From Brumimicrobium mesophilum (GTDB lineage: Bacteria > Bacteroidota > Bacteroidia > Flavobacteriales_D > Crocinitomicaceae): a stretch of DNA of 64,000 bases. The stretch's first letter is position 1, and every line of letters starts with the position of its first letter. The notes under the pieces were generated by a model, which did no database searches, was not told the origin of the DNA, and saw nothing but the letters and a program-made list of their open reading frames with translations. Below, piece by piece: positions 44,267 through 52,895 of the stretch. A program made the position numbers and the translations under genes. The stretch spans positions 24,071 through 88,070 of the forward strand of contig NZ_PVSS01000017.1 of assembly GCF_003025005.1 (NCBI RefSeq). Reading direction: 5' to 3'.

Positions 44267-46510
44267 TTATTGAACTACTAATTTCTTTGTTTGTATAATT
44301 TGACCTTTTTCTAATCTGTTTACCAGATAAATTCCGCTATGTATCATGGAAACGTCAACTTGTTTATCACTATTGAATCGCTTAACAACCCTCCCGTTCA
44401 AATCACTAATTTCGAAAGTTGTCTTAGTGCTAAAGTTCTCACCTTTAACATTTAAAATATTTCTGGTCGGATTAGGATAAATTGTAAAGTCCAAGTTTGG
44501 TGCTAAATTAAGTTGTTCTTTCACTCCTAATTGGTAATCCATTTTACTAGTAATAACAGGCCTCATCATTACAGAACCAGCAAAATTTGAATTATTCCAT
44601 TGACCTCCACCATCAACACTCCAAAATATTTTATCAGCGTTATCATGATTTAAATCAAATCCGATATTTAATCTATCTTCATCAATTTGACGCATACCAA
44701 TATAGTATGTTTCTCCTACTCCTACACGAATGGTATCTTTAAAAAAGTAAGATTTAAATTTATTTAATCCTCCTGTATAAATGGGTTGACGAGGATAGAA
44801 GAATTCGTCCTCATACAAAACATTTCCTGGCTCTCCATTGGCATCATCCCAAACAGTTAACAAGAATAAGTTGTTTGAAACGTCAACTACAGAAGGAACA
44901 AAATGAATTTGAATAGCCACTAATGAATCGGGTTCGTAAGCATTAAATTGATAAGCTAATAAACCTTGCTCTCCCGTTACGCCATATGCTTTTTCAGCTG
45001 AACCATCATCATACGCATAATAGTTTTCAAAAATTTGTTTCCCAAAAGTTGTGTCATTAATTGGGTTATTGGGGAATTGTGCGCTGGCTATCCCTTCATA
45101 ATCAAAACGTGCTAAGGTATCATTGCTCAGCATATTGTCAAATGAATATCCTGTCGAAAAATCATGTACACTTGAATAGGTGGTCCTTGGAGAATAATTA
45201 ATATTGCCTCCAGAAAGTGCAGCGGCATTTAAAATAAATGTACCCTCTAAATTTTCTTCATAATAAACATTCACCCTACCATTCTGATTATTTTCAGTTA
45301 ATTCACTCCCATTTCTAACAGAAACATTTACTTCGTCATTCATCTTTCCTGTCGGATTATTTCTATAATGCTTCCATGGAACACTGATATAATCTTTGAT
45401 TAGACTAGAAATTGGATAAACCAAAGCAAAATCTTTAAACAAGGTATCTTGATAACCAGATAATGGCCTAAGATTCACATAATCAATATGAAAATGATCT
45501 AAAGCACCTGCCAATGAACCAAAATTTGAAAAACGAAATTTAAACCCTTTTTCAAAATAAATAGGATCAGTAATCGGAATATGGGCAACCATAAAATCAG
45601 AAACTGGACCTCCATTTGTTCTCCAAACACGTTTCCATAATTGATCCACTGGAGAATAAAACTCCAAAAATAGAGAATCACTATCTTCCTCTGGTTTATC
45701 TCCAAAACCTTCACGTTGATATAAAAAACTAAAGTATATTGAGTCAGCTGGACTATTTACGGATAAATCAATTGGTTTTGCATCTAAAATATCTGCTACT
45801 CCATTAGTGGTTGTTCCAAAATTATAAGGATAGCCAAATTCGTCTAAGCCATCAAAAGACACCACACCTAATGACCAAGGGTTTTGAGCAAATCTATAAT
45901 TGTGATATGCTCTTTCATTCAACCATAAACTTTCAGGGTCATTAATTGTGGAAATAAATATTCTTGCTGAATCCTGCTCATATTCAAAATTACTCAACAA
46001 AATTGTGTCAGCAGAATTGGTTGTTCCGTCTAAAGTGTCATAAATAATATAAGAAGGAAATGCATAGGTTTGAATATGATTGGGTTCATAAACACTTAAA
46101 TCATCATATAAAAATCGAATAGAATCGAAGTAATAATAAATCGTGGTGTCTGCTGCAACATTATACTCTAAACGATACGTTCTCGTATCTGTCAATCTCG
46201 TATCTGGATCTAGAGGTACAGATGTAAACTCATCTAACATTCTATGGTAAAGCACTTCACTCACATTTGGATCAGTAAATCCAGCATCATACGTTTGAAA
46301 ATTATTTCTTGAAAAATCATCGAAGAAAGGTAAAGTCAAAGTGTCAGTTTTGTAAAAAAATGTACTGTCAAAACTATTTTGTAAAGCCTTTGTAGGCAAA
46401 GGTTTCTCTTTCCCAAACAAATCAGGATTTGTTGTTAATGGACTAACGCCGTCTTGACCATAAGCCGCAGAAAAAAGAAAAGTAAGTAATAAGATGTGAA
46501 CGTATTTCAT
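44267..46510 (-). CDS. Large T9SS-exported surface protein of unknown function
   Basis: 747 residues from the ATG giving MKYVHILLLTFLFSAAYGQ; the longer frame adds 11 residues. The mature part is acidic, Asp/Asn/Tyr-rich and beta-like (DSIRFLYDDLSVYEPNHIQTYAFPSYIIYDTL) with no named domain that I recognise. The C-terminal 75 residues, FTIYPNPTRNILNVKGENF through the closing QTKKLVVQ, are a T9SS type A sorting domain. It sits between the PASTA gene (22 bases) and the RluD-type gene (2 bases) in one minus-strand series. Probably a large surface or secreted protein; partner unknown. Confidence 0.8.
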   Translation of the reverse strand: MKYVHILLLTFLFSAAYGQDGVSPLTTNPDLFGKEKPLPTKALQNSFDSTFFYKTDTLTLPFFDDFSRNNFQTYDAGFTDPNVSEVLYHRMLDEFTSVPLDPDTRLTDTRTYRLEYNVAADTTIYYYFDSIRFLYDDLSVYEPNHIQTYAFPSYIIYDTLDGTTNSADTILLSNFEYEQDSARIFISTINDPESLWLNERAYHNYRFAQNPWSLGVVSFDGLDEFGYPYNFGTTTNGVADILDAKPIDLSVNSPADSIYFSFLYQREGFGDKPEEDSDSLFLEFYSPVDQLWKRVWRTNGGPVSDFMVAHIPITDPIYFEKGFKFRFSNFGSLAGALDHFHIDYVNLRPLSGYQDTLFKDFALVYPISSLIKDYISVPWKHYRNNPTGKMNDEVNVSVRNGSELTENNQNGRVNVYYEENLEGTFILNAAALSGGNINYSPRTTYSSVHDFSTGYSFDNMLSNDTLARFDYEGIASAQFPNNPINDTTFGKQIFENYYAYDDGSAEKAYGVTGEQGLLAYQFNAYEPDSLVAIQIHFVPSVVDVSNNLFLLTVWDDANGEPGNVLYEDEFFYPRQPIYTGGLNKFKSYFFKDTIRVGVGETYYIGMRQIDEDRLNIGFDLNHDNADKIFWSVDGGGQWNNSNFAGSVMMRPVITSKMDYQLGVKEQLNLAPNLDFTIYPNPTRNILNVKGENFSTKTTFEISDLNGRVVKRFNSDKQVDVSMIHSGIYLVNRLEKGQIIQTKKLVVQ

Positions 46511-46532
46511 GAGTATTGTTTTCCAAAATTTA

Positions 46533-47330
46533 TTATTCTCCAATTTCTGGAGATAAGAATACAGTTATTGTCGAACCTTCAGGAATCCTGCTACTATCTG
46601 AGGCAACAGGAGTCTGACGAGTTACTCGTGCCTGCAAACTATCTTTACTCGTTTCACAACCAGAATAAACAGCATATAATCTCAAGCTCGAACTTCCTAG
46701 AAAACGCTCTTGCGCCTCATTTATTGTAAGTCCATTTAAATTTGGTATACTCACCATTTCACCTTGCGTTCGCTTTCCCACAGTTAATTCAATAACAGAA
46801 TTTATTGGTACTTGCTGTCCACTAGTTATGCTTTTACCTTTAAATTTCTGAGAAATAACACTTCCTTGATCTTCATTACTTGGAACGAAATTCACACGTG
46901 TACGTAAACCTTTTGTCATTAAAACAGCTTCCGCAAATCTGTGACTTTTACTCACAACTATTGGGACTAAAACCAAACGAGAACGTTTTGAAACTCGAAC
47001 ACGAATTACTCGATCTGATTTTACAAATAAACCAGAAGAATCTGTTGGCATCGGATTTTGATAAATTATTGTTCCTTCAACTAAATCAGGATTATAAATT
47101 GAATCTAAAATCTCGTATTTGATATCCTTATCACCTATTAATTTTGGAATATCTTTCACGTTATTGTTCAACAAACTTGGTACATGAATGGTTTCACCAT
47201 GACGCGTATAAGCACCAAAATAGGTAGTTCCTCCCCAAATAATAAGGAACCAAACTAATCCAAACAATAAAAAATTGATAATGAATTTACGACTAATAAC
47301 AAAATTTCCTAGCTTCTTAAAGAACCCCAT
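46533..47330 (-). CDS. PASTA-domain membrane protein
   Basis: 265 residues. One membrane helix at about 17-32 (FIINFLLFGLVWFLIIWGG), then periplasmic PASTA repeats: HVPSLLNNNVKDIPKLIGDKDIKYEILDS, VPIVVSKSHRFAEAVLMTKGLRTRVNFV and IPNLNGLTINEAQERFLGSSSLRLYAVYSG, each followed by a strand. PASTA domains bind cell-wall fragments or beta-lactams in other bacteria. No kinase or penicillin-binding domain is fused. It opens a minus-strand series with the T9SS cargo and the pseudouridine synthase; the PASTA-pseudouridine synthase pairing is common in Bacteroidota. Confidence 0.88.
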   Translation of the reverse strand: MGFFKKLGNFVISRKFIINFLLFGLVWFLIIWGGTTYFGAYTRHGETIHVPSLLNNNVKDIPKLIGDKDIKYEILDSIYNPDLVEGTIIYQNPMPTDSSGLFVKSDRVIRVRVSKRSRLVLVPIVVSKSHRFAEAVLMTKGLRTRVNFVPSNEDQGSVISQKFKGKSITSGQQVPINSVIELTVGKRTQGEMVSIPNLNGLTINEAQERFLGSSSLRLYAVYSGCETSKDSLQARVTRQTPVASDSSRIPEGSTITVFLSPEIGE

Positions 47331-47472
47331 ACTTCTAATTGGAATAAATAATTAAACAAATCTAACTAAATTGTTTAAACTCTTTTTAGATAATCGAAAC
47401 GGATTGACAAAAAAATAGAAAATCAGCAACTCAACAAGCCAAAAGAAAAGATCATTAAAATAGCTAATTCAA

Positions 47473-48702
47473 CTATAAAACAATAATTTTTCTACTTTGG
47501 CTATTATATTTCACTACATAAACTCCTTTTGATAATGTCAATTGCTTGTCACTTCCTTGGTATATTTCTTTTCCTAACAATGTGAAAACTGTGTATGTTT
47601 CTAGGCCATTCAAATCAATATTTATCATTCCATTACTTGAAGGATTTGGATAAACATTTATTGCAGACAATTCTTCCAAAAAAACTCCCAATGTTGAAAT
47701 CGTAACATCTTGCTTCACAGAATCTGTTTGACATTTTGCAGATGAATACATTACCACTTCAAAAGTCCCGTTACTTGTATAGGTGTGTGTTGCATTCTCT
47801 AGGGTCGAAGTTTGACCATCTCCAAAATTCCATGAATCAAAGTCCCCTTCTGAAATTAAAGGGTTGAATGTTCCTTGTCCTGAGTTGATCACAACGGTGA
47901 AATCATTATTTGATAATTCTGGTCTGAAATCGAGCTGTATTGAATCAACGTCATAAACCACATGATCCGCAACTCCTTGAAGGTATCCGGCTTCGGCAGC
48001 ATTTATTCCATTAGGCACAAAAGTGTTTCCTGTTGAAATTCCAGAAAATATAACATTATTAAATATACAAGCCGCTAAATAAGAACCTTTAATTGTGGGG
48101 TGGCTCCCATCATTTGTATATAAATCATTGAAATTCACAATTGCGTTTCCGTCCTGATTTACATGCGAAAACCCTATACCAATTGGAGACAACATAGCAC
48201 CTGCCTGCTCAGCTGCTAGTGAATACGCCTCAAACAAGCGTTTATTCATTTTCTGAAATGTGTTGATACTGTCCCATTGTGGATCTCCAACTTGTCTACC
48301 CCAAGTATTGTAAAATAATGGAAGTGAACATTCATTATTGGCATAAATGCTGTCTGCTAAAATTGCCGCATTTGGATAGAATAAGGTGGAAGTTTGAGCA
48401 TAAGGAAAAGCGGGAAGTTGACTCTGTTCTTGTAAAACAACAAAATCCCAATCTTCTGCTGCGATTTTGTTTAAAACTACTGGATTTGTAGCATGTTGAT
48501 TCAATTGAGAACCTCCAGGAGTATATGCATCTGAGATAATACTATTTCCACTAGCTTGTGCCAAAGAAGTGATTAATTCTGGAAGGTTATTAGCATTAGT
48601 GTAACTATTTCCAATAAACAAAATCTTTTTCTGTACTTGACTATAACTTGTGGCGGCTAAAAGTAGTAATGCTAATCCTAAAATTCTTTTCATATTTTTC
48701 AT
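47473..48702 (-). CDS. Secreted SGNH/GDSL-type hydrolase with PKD domain and T9SS signal
   Basis: 409 residues from the ATG giving MKNMKRILGLALLLLAATSYSQ; a slightly longer frame exists. An SGNH fold: Ser in KKILFIGNSYTNANNLPEL, Gly and Asn blocks, and the catalytic Asp-His pair in YTNDGSHPTIKGSYLAAC; the FIGNSYT form resembles DUF4886-type members. A PKD-like domain follows at about 275-330 (FNPLISEGDFDSWNFGDGQTSTLENATHTYTSNGTF). The end, INVYPNPSSNGMINIDLNG to SRKIIVL, is a T9SS type A sorting domain. Likely a secreted ester or sugar-ester hydrolase; substrate unknown. Confidence 0.83.
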   Translation of the reverse strand: MKNMKRILGLALLLLAATSYSQVQKKILFIGNSYTNANNLPELITSLAQASGNSIISDAYTPGGSQLNQHATNPVVLNKIAAEDWDFVVLQEQSQLPAFPYAQTSTLFYPNAAILADSIYANNECSLPLFYNTWGRQVGDPQWDSINTFQKMNKRLFEAYSLAAEQAGAMLSPIGIGFSHVNQDGNAIVNFNDLYTNDGSHPTIKGSYLAACIFNNVIFSGISTGNTFVPNGINAAEAGYLQGVADHVVYDVDSIQLDFRPELSNNDFTVVINSGQGTFNPLISEGDFDSWNFGDGQTSTLENATHTYTSNGTFEVVMYSSAKCQTDSVKQDVTISTLGVFLEELSAINVYPNPSSNGMINIDLNGLETYTVFTLLGKEIYQGSDKQLTLSKGVYVVKYNSQSRKIIVL

Positions 48703-48900
48703 AATCAAAGCAAAAGACGAAGAGTGCTTCAATTAGGTTGCTTAAAAAACGCTCAGGATATAGTACAACAAAGTAAGTTGAATTTGAGTGCACTAATTAA
48801 AATCTCCAGTTATTCAAAAGATTTTCCAACTCCCTGCTTCAGTGGATCCAAAATAAAATTCTTCTGATAAAGTATCCGTTGTACATTTTAATAAAAACGA

Positions 48901-48937
48901 AAAACCGCCAGAACTATTTTTAATTCTGGCGGTTTTT
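48901..48937 (-). terminator. Terminator of the M36 metalloprotease gene
   Basis: AAAACCGCCAGAA (48901-48913) pairs perfectly with TTCTGGCGGTTTT (48924-48936); U-rich on either strand. It is 22 bases past the minus-strand stop. Confidence 0.85.
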
Positions 48938-48958
48938 AGATTAAAGCACGAGTATTTC

Positions 48959-51931
48959 CTACTCTATCTTGCTAATTCTTTTTCTATAAACGTCACCTTT
49001 ATTTGTTGTGATTTCAATCGTATAAACACCATTTTCACCTTTCAAAAAGAAAGTAAATTGCGGAGAATTGATTACCTCAAATTCTTGAACTATTTTTCCG
49101 TTCATATCATAAACTTTGACATCGGCTTCTTCAATCGTACTTGAGAAATCCATAACGACATCACCTTTAGATGGATTAGGGTAAATACTCATCTCATCAA
49201 TAGAATTGTCATTCAGCCCAACATTACCAACTGTGAAACAATCAGATATTTCAATACAATTATCTGTGCTAATAATCACAGCATAACTTCCATTTGAAGT
49301 AGCGGTAAATTGATTACTTGTAGCTCCGGCAATTGGTGTATTCCCGTTATCACAATCGATCCATTGGTAAGAAGCATATCCACTCGTAGCTATTAAAGTT
49401 GCCCCGAAACTAGTAGTAGTAATTTGTGTATTGATATTTTCTACTGTTAAATCCAATGACATAATAGAGTCACAGTTGGTAGAATTATTTAACGCGAAAG
49501 AAAAGACTCCTGAAGAATTATATGTTTGACCATTAACCGGCCAAGTATAAGCATCACATGTAACAACAACATCTGTATTTGCAGCCGAGCTTAAATTTCC
49601 AGGTAAATCAAATGCTTCAATTTGATCACTTCTATTATCAGAACTCCCCTGACTAGCAGAAAAACCTAAACCTCTTTTTGCGAATACATTCCAAATCAAA
49701 CATTGATTATCTCCGTTATTAAATATCTGATCTGCTTGTAAAATTGCATCTCTACCATCTACAAAACCTGGTGCACAAGCTTGTAATTTTAATCCATCAA
49801 TCACCAATTGCATCGCTATATTATTTCCTCCAGTACCATTGTAAACATCAGGATCAAATCCATATTGGTCAATTAATGCCCAGTTCAAATCCCATAACAT
49901 TGTAGCCCATACAAAACCTATTCCGTGAGGTTGAGAAATTGCACTGGAGTTATTTGTGGCTGCATAAGTAATATAATTAACATTGAAATCAGTACTGTAT
50001 CTTAATGGACGAATTCCAGGTCCTGTTGTTGGTTGTCCTTGAGCAAAAGTTCCGATTCCACGTCCATCAGCACCAATATCACCCGGCTCAATTGTTAACA
50101 TCATTCCAAACCAATCAGACCAGCCTTCACCCATTTGGTCTTCATTATATAAACAATTAGCAACACCTGCTCCACCTGTCAAACGAGTAGAGATTCCATG
50201 TCCATATTCGTGTGCAATAATTCCATTATCAAAATCGCCATCGTTGTAGGCACTTCCACCTGGAGCTTGCAAAGTCGCGTTTACAGTATTTCCACTATTA
50301 ATTTGAGCAATTATACTCGCTCCATCGGCTTGAGAAATCATTACCGAAGGAATTCCAATTCCAGGTCCAGTTCCTCCCATTGAAATAATATTACCATTCG
50401 TATTGTTCGCTACTATAACCGCAATAGCTCCTGCATTCTCTGCATTTTCAACCTTTAATGAGAAGTTACAAGAACCTCTTTTAACAAAAGCAATCTTCCC
50501 ATTTAAAGCAGCAGCGTTTACCGCTACTTGGCAAGCATCAGCTCCTTCACCGGTATTATCATCATATATTACAACATCCGCCGTTAATGGACTAACAGGG
50601 ACAGCAGGTCCAAAAGAAGCTTGAAGAGAACCATAAATTCCACTAATAGAAGATGGAGAATTAACAGTCAATAAATCTGTAGATCCAGAACTCCATAAAT
50701 ACATTTGCATTCTAGGATTAAATCCATCTGGTCCTGTGGACATATTCGCATTGTTCATTCCTCCCCCATCTTGAGCTTGTGCATTCACATGATCATCATC
50801 GAAACCACCATTAAAATAATTATTTTGTTGAAAATTTCCACTTTCTTCGTCGAAGCCATACTGATACCAAACATCATGCATAATATTATTCATATAGAAC
50901 AAATTCGTAATTGCAGCATCTTCATAATCGATTGGAAGTAAATTAAAGTCAAGTGGGTAATCAAAATTAAGTGTTGTTCCACCGTTTGGTGCATGACCCA
51001 AAACATCAGCATCAGCTCTATCCTCACTCGCGTAAACATTATTCCCTTGCGTAGTGTTGAATTCTGCTCCTAAAGCTCCATTCGTATCATGCCATCCATA
51101 CGGAGAAGCAATTGGATCATCTGGATCGATTAATAATTGACGAGGACCATGACTTGGACTTTCTGCTGGGATTGGAAAAACATTGTAAACCGCTCCAACA
51201 CCAGGTGGTGGAGGTGGAAAAATAGCTGCTTGATTAAACTCTGCAATAGTGTGATTGTTATTTGCATGAGAACCTTGCTTATTTTCATGATCTCCAAAAT
51301 TACAACTCAACACCCAATCCGTTTTGTCTAAAATTTCTCCGGTTTGAGCATCTACTCGAATACTCCACCAGTTTTTTTGATCAAGCGGATAAATATGTAA
51401 ATCCCAAACTGCTCGAATTGTCGAATTATTTAATGGATACAACTTAAGGTCTACTGTGATATTTTCAACTGATAAATCTTTCGCTTCAAAAACATAGTTA
51501 TTCGCTCCTTTGGAAGCAAGTTCATTCAAATCTCCAATTTTCACTGCTTCAATATTTTTCGCTGCTGCTAAAATTGCATCTTTCGGAGAAATAGTCGCTG
51601 TTGCAGTTTCAATTTTACTTTCTAAGTCAGAAATAAATCCACTTGCCGTTAGATATCCTTTGTTGTCTTTAATTGCAACAACGCTTATGGCATTGTACAC
51701 TAATATATCATTGTAAGATTGGTGAATATAATAAAACCCAACACTTCCCTTTCGAGAATTGTGGTGGTTTTCTAATTTCCAATTTGCAACATCCGATTTT
51801 GTTAACCCTTTTTCTTTCGCATTCAAATCCAACGTTTCTTGAAGAATCGTGTTTGAGTTTTGCGATAATAAAGAGAATGGAAGAATGAATATTAGGAAAG
51901 TAATTTTAAGTAGAAATGTTTTCATTTTCAT
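48959..51931 (-). CDS. Secreted M36 (fungalysin-type) zinc metalloprotease with PA domain and T9SS signal
   Basis: 990 residues with a signal peptide to about 23 (ILPFSLLSQ). The N-terminal FTP-type inhibitory prodomain is at about 30-210 (KSDVANWKLENHHNSRKGSVGFYYIHQ). The catalytic zinc motif is His574, Glu575, His578 in IIAHEYGHGISTRL, and the later ligand is in MGEGWSDWFGM. A protease-associated (PA) domain at about 445-550 (GKIAFVKRGSCNFSLKVENAENAGAIAVIVAN) is inserted before the zinc motif. The end, MSIYPNPSKGDVVMDFSS to RKRISKIE, is a T9SS type A sorting domain. It should digest extracellular proteins. Preceded by a 255-base gap with no gene. Confidence 0.93.
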   Translation of the reverse strand: MKMKTFLLKITFLIFILPFSLLSQNSNTILQETLDLNAKEKGLTKSDVANWKLENHHNSRKGSVGFYYIHQSYNDILVYNAISVVAIKDNKGYLTASGFISDLESKIETATATISPKDAILAAAKNIEAVKIGDLNELASKGANNYVFEAKDLSVENITVDLKLYPLNNSTIRAVWDLHIYPLDQKNWWSIRVDAQTGEILDKTDWVLSCNFGDHENKQGSHANNNHTIAEFNQAAIFPPPPPGVGAVYNVFPIPAESPSHGPRQLLIDPDDPIASPYGWHDTNGALGAEFNTTQGNNVYASEDRADADVLGHAPNGGTTLNFDYPLDFNLLPIDYEDAAITNLFYMNNIMHDVWYQYGFDEESGNFQQNNYFNGGFDDDHVNAQAQDGGGMNNANMSTGPDGFNPRMQMYLWSSGSTDLLTVNSPSSISGIYGSLQASFGPAVPVSPLTADVVIYDDNTGEGADACQVAVNAAALNGKIAFVKRGSCNFSLKVENAENAGAIAVIVANNTNGNIISMGGTGPGIGIPSVMISQADGASIIAQINSGNTVNATLQAPGGSAYNDGDFDNGIIAHEYGHGISTRLTGGAGVANCLYNEDQMGEGWSDWFGMMLTIEPGDIGADGRGIGTFAQGQPTTGPGIRPLRYSTDFNVNYITYAATNNSSAISQPHGIGFVWATMLWDLNWALIDQYGFDPDVYNGTGGNNIAMQLVIDGLKLQACAPGFVDGRDAILQADQIFNNGDNQCLIWNVFAKRGLGFSASQGSSDNRSDQIEAFDLPGNLSSAANTDVVVTCDAYTWPVNGQTYNSSGVFSFALNNSTNCDSIMSLDLTVENINTQITTTSFGATLIATSGYASYQWIDCDNGNTPIAGATSNQFTATSNGSYAVIISTDNCIEISDCFTVGNVGLNDNSIDEMSIYPNPSKGDVVMDFSSTIEEADVKVYDMNGKIVQEFEVINSPQFTFFLKGENGVYTIEITTNKGDVYRKRISKIE

Positions 51932-52167
51932 AAGATTTATTTACAAGTGTTTCAAAAATAGCCTAAAAAAATGCTTTTCAAACTATTAATGGCTAAGCAA
52001 TATATGGTTTATGAAGTTATACGACAAACAATTAGGGTGATTATTGAATATAATTATTTAAACTGCGGTTGTTGGTTATTGAGTGGGTTTGAAAATATCC
52101 GTGGGATTATTAATTCACCCACAACAATCAATTAAAACCAAATCACTTCATTAAAAATTAGTTTTAT

Positions 52168-52175
52168 TACCTTTG
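52168..52175 (+). promoter_or_regulatory. Possible -7 box of the HMA-AraC gene (TACCTTTG)
   Basis: TAnnTTTG match 11 bases before the ATG at 52187; no -33 TTG seen. Confidence 0.4.
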
Positions 52176-52186
52176 GATTTAGGTAA

Positions 52187-52753
52187 ATGAAAGAAACTCT
52201 TCACATAAAAAACATGGTTTGTCCGCGGTGTATTACCGCCGTGGAAAATGCTTTTCAGGAATTGGATATTTCCGCAGAGAAAGTAGAATTGGGTCAGGCT
52301 TATCTCAGTGAAGAACTCAATAATACTCAACACGAAGAGCTCAGTATAAAACTAACTTCTCTTGGATTTGAATTACTTGCTTCAAACAAGTCACAGTTGA
52401 TTTCAGAAATTAAAACAACAATTATTCAACAAATTCATCACAATCCTGAGCCTCTTACGGTAAACTTTTCTGATTTCTTGAGTAAAGAATTAAATTACGA
52501 TTATCCTTATTTGAGTCGATTATTTTCTTCTGTTGAAGGAATAACAATCAACAGATTCATTGTGATCCAAAAAATCGAAAAAGTGAAAGAATTGCTCTTT
52601 AATGGTGAAATTCCTACAAAAGAAATTGCAGATGTATTGAACTATAATAGCGTTGCATACTTATCTGGCGTTTTCAAAAAAGAAACAGGGATGACCTTGA
52701 CGCAGTTTAAAGAATTACGTGGTTCGAACCGGAAGGGAATTGACGTTTGGTAG
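52187..52753 (+). CDS. HMA-AraC fusion, predicted copper-responsive transcription regulator
   Basis: 188 residues. The N-terminus (1-70) is a heavy-metal-associated (HMA) ferredoxin-like domain: MKETLHIKNMVCPRCITAVENAFQEL, with Cys12 and Cys15 able to bind copper, and closing IKLTSLGFELL. The C-terminus (about 85-188) is an AraC-type helix-turn-helix: PYLSRLFSSVEGITINRFIVIQKIEKVKELL, then IADVLNYNSVAYLSGVFKKETGMTLTQFKELR. AraC proteins normally carry a sugar-sensing cupin; here an HMA fold replaces it. The gene lies 142 bases upstream of copA, so it most likely senses Cu(I) and controls copA. The TAG stop is inside an inverted repeat (52749-52792). Confidence 0.88.
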   Translation: MKETLHIKNMVCPRCITAVENAFQELDISAEKVELGQAYLSEELNNTQHEELSIKLTSLGFELLASNKSQLISEIKTTIIQQIHHNPEPLTVNFSDFLSKELNYDYPYLSRLFSSVEGITINRFIVIQKIEKVKELLFNGEIPTKEIADVLNYNSVAYLSGVFKKETGMTLTQFKELRGSNRKGIDVW

Positions 52754-52792
52754 GGGCGATTTGCAAATCGCCATTACCAAATCGCCCCTACC
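52749..52792. repeat. GGTAGGGGCGATTT inverted repeat, containing the HMA-AraC stop codon
   Basis: Arms GGTAGGGGCGATTT (52749-52762) and AAATCGCCCCTACC (52779-52792) are perfect 14-bp inverted copies, with a smaller nested pair CGATTTG/CAAATCG in the interior. The first arm spans the TAG (52751-52753). It resembles GGGGCG-type repeats known from several bacterial genomes, and is only seen once here. Confidence 0.75.
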
Positions 52793-52895
52793 GCCTCTAC
52801 CAAAAAACATATCATTCTCTCAAAAAACCATAACACTCTTGATGTCTTAATTCCTGACATTTGCAATTCTATTAAAATTAAACAAGTCAAATATT

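Noticed and set aside
47473..51931. Secreted esterase and M36 protease as a toxin locus
   Set aside because: Both are ordinary T9SS-exported digestive enzymes; no immunity or toxin gene accompanies them.
52720..52740. GGTTCGAACC-like string resembling a tRNA T-loop
   Set aside because: It lies inside the HMA-AraC coding region and no acceptor or anticodon stem pairs around it.
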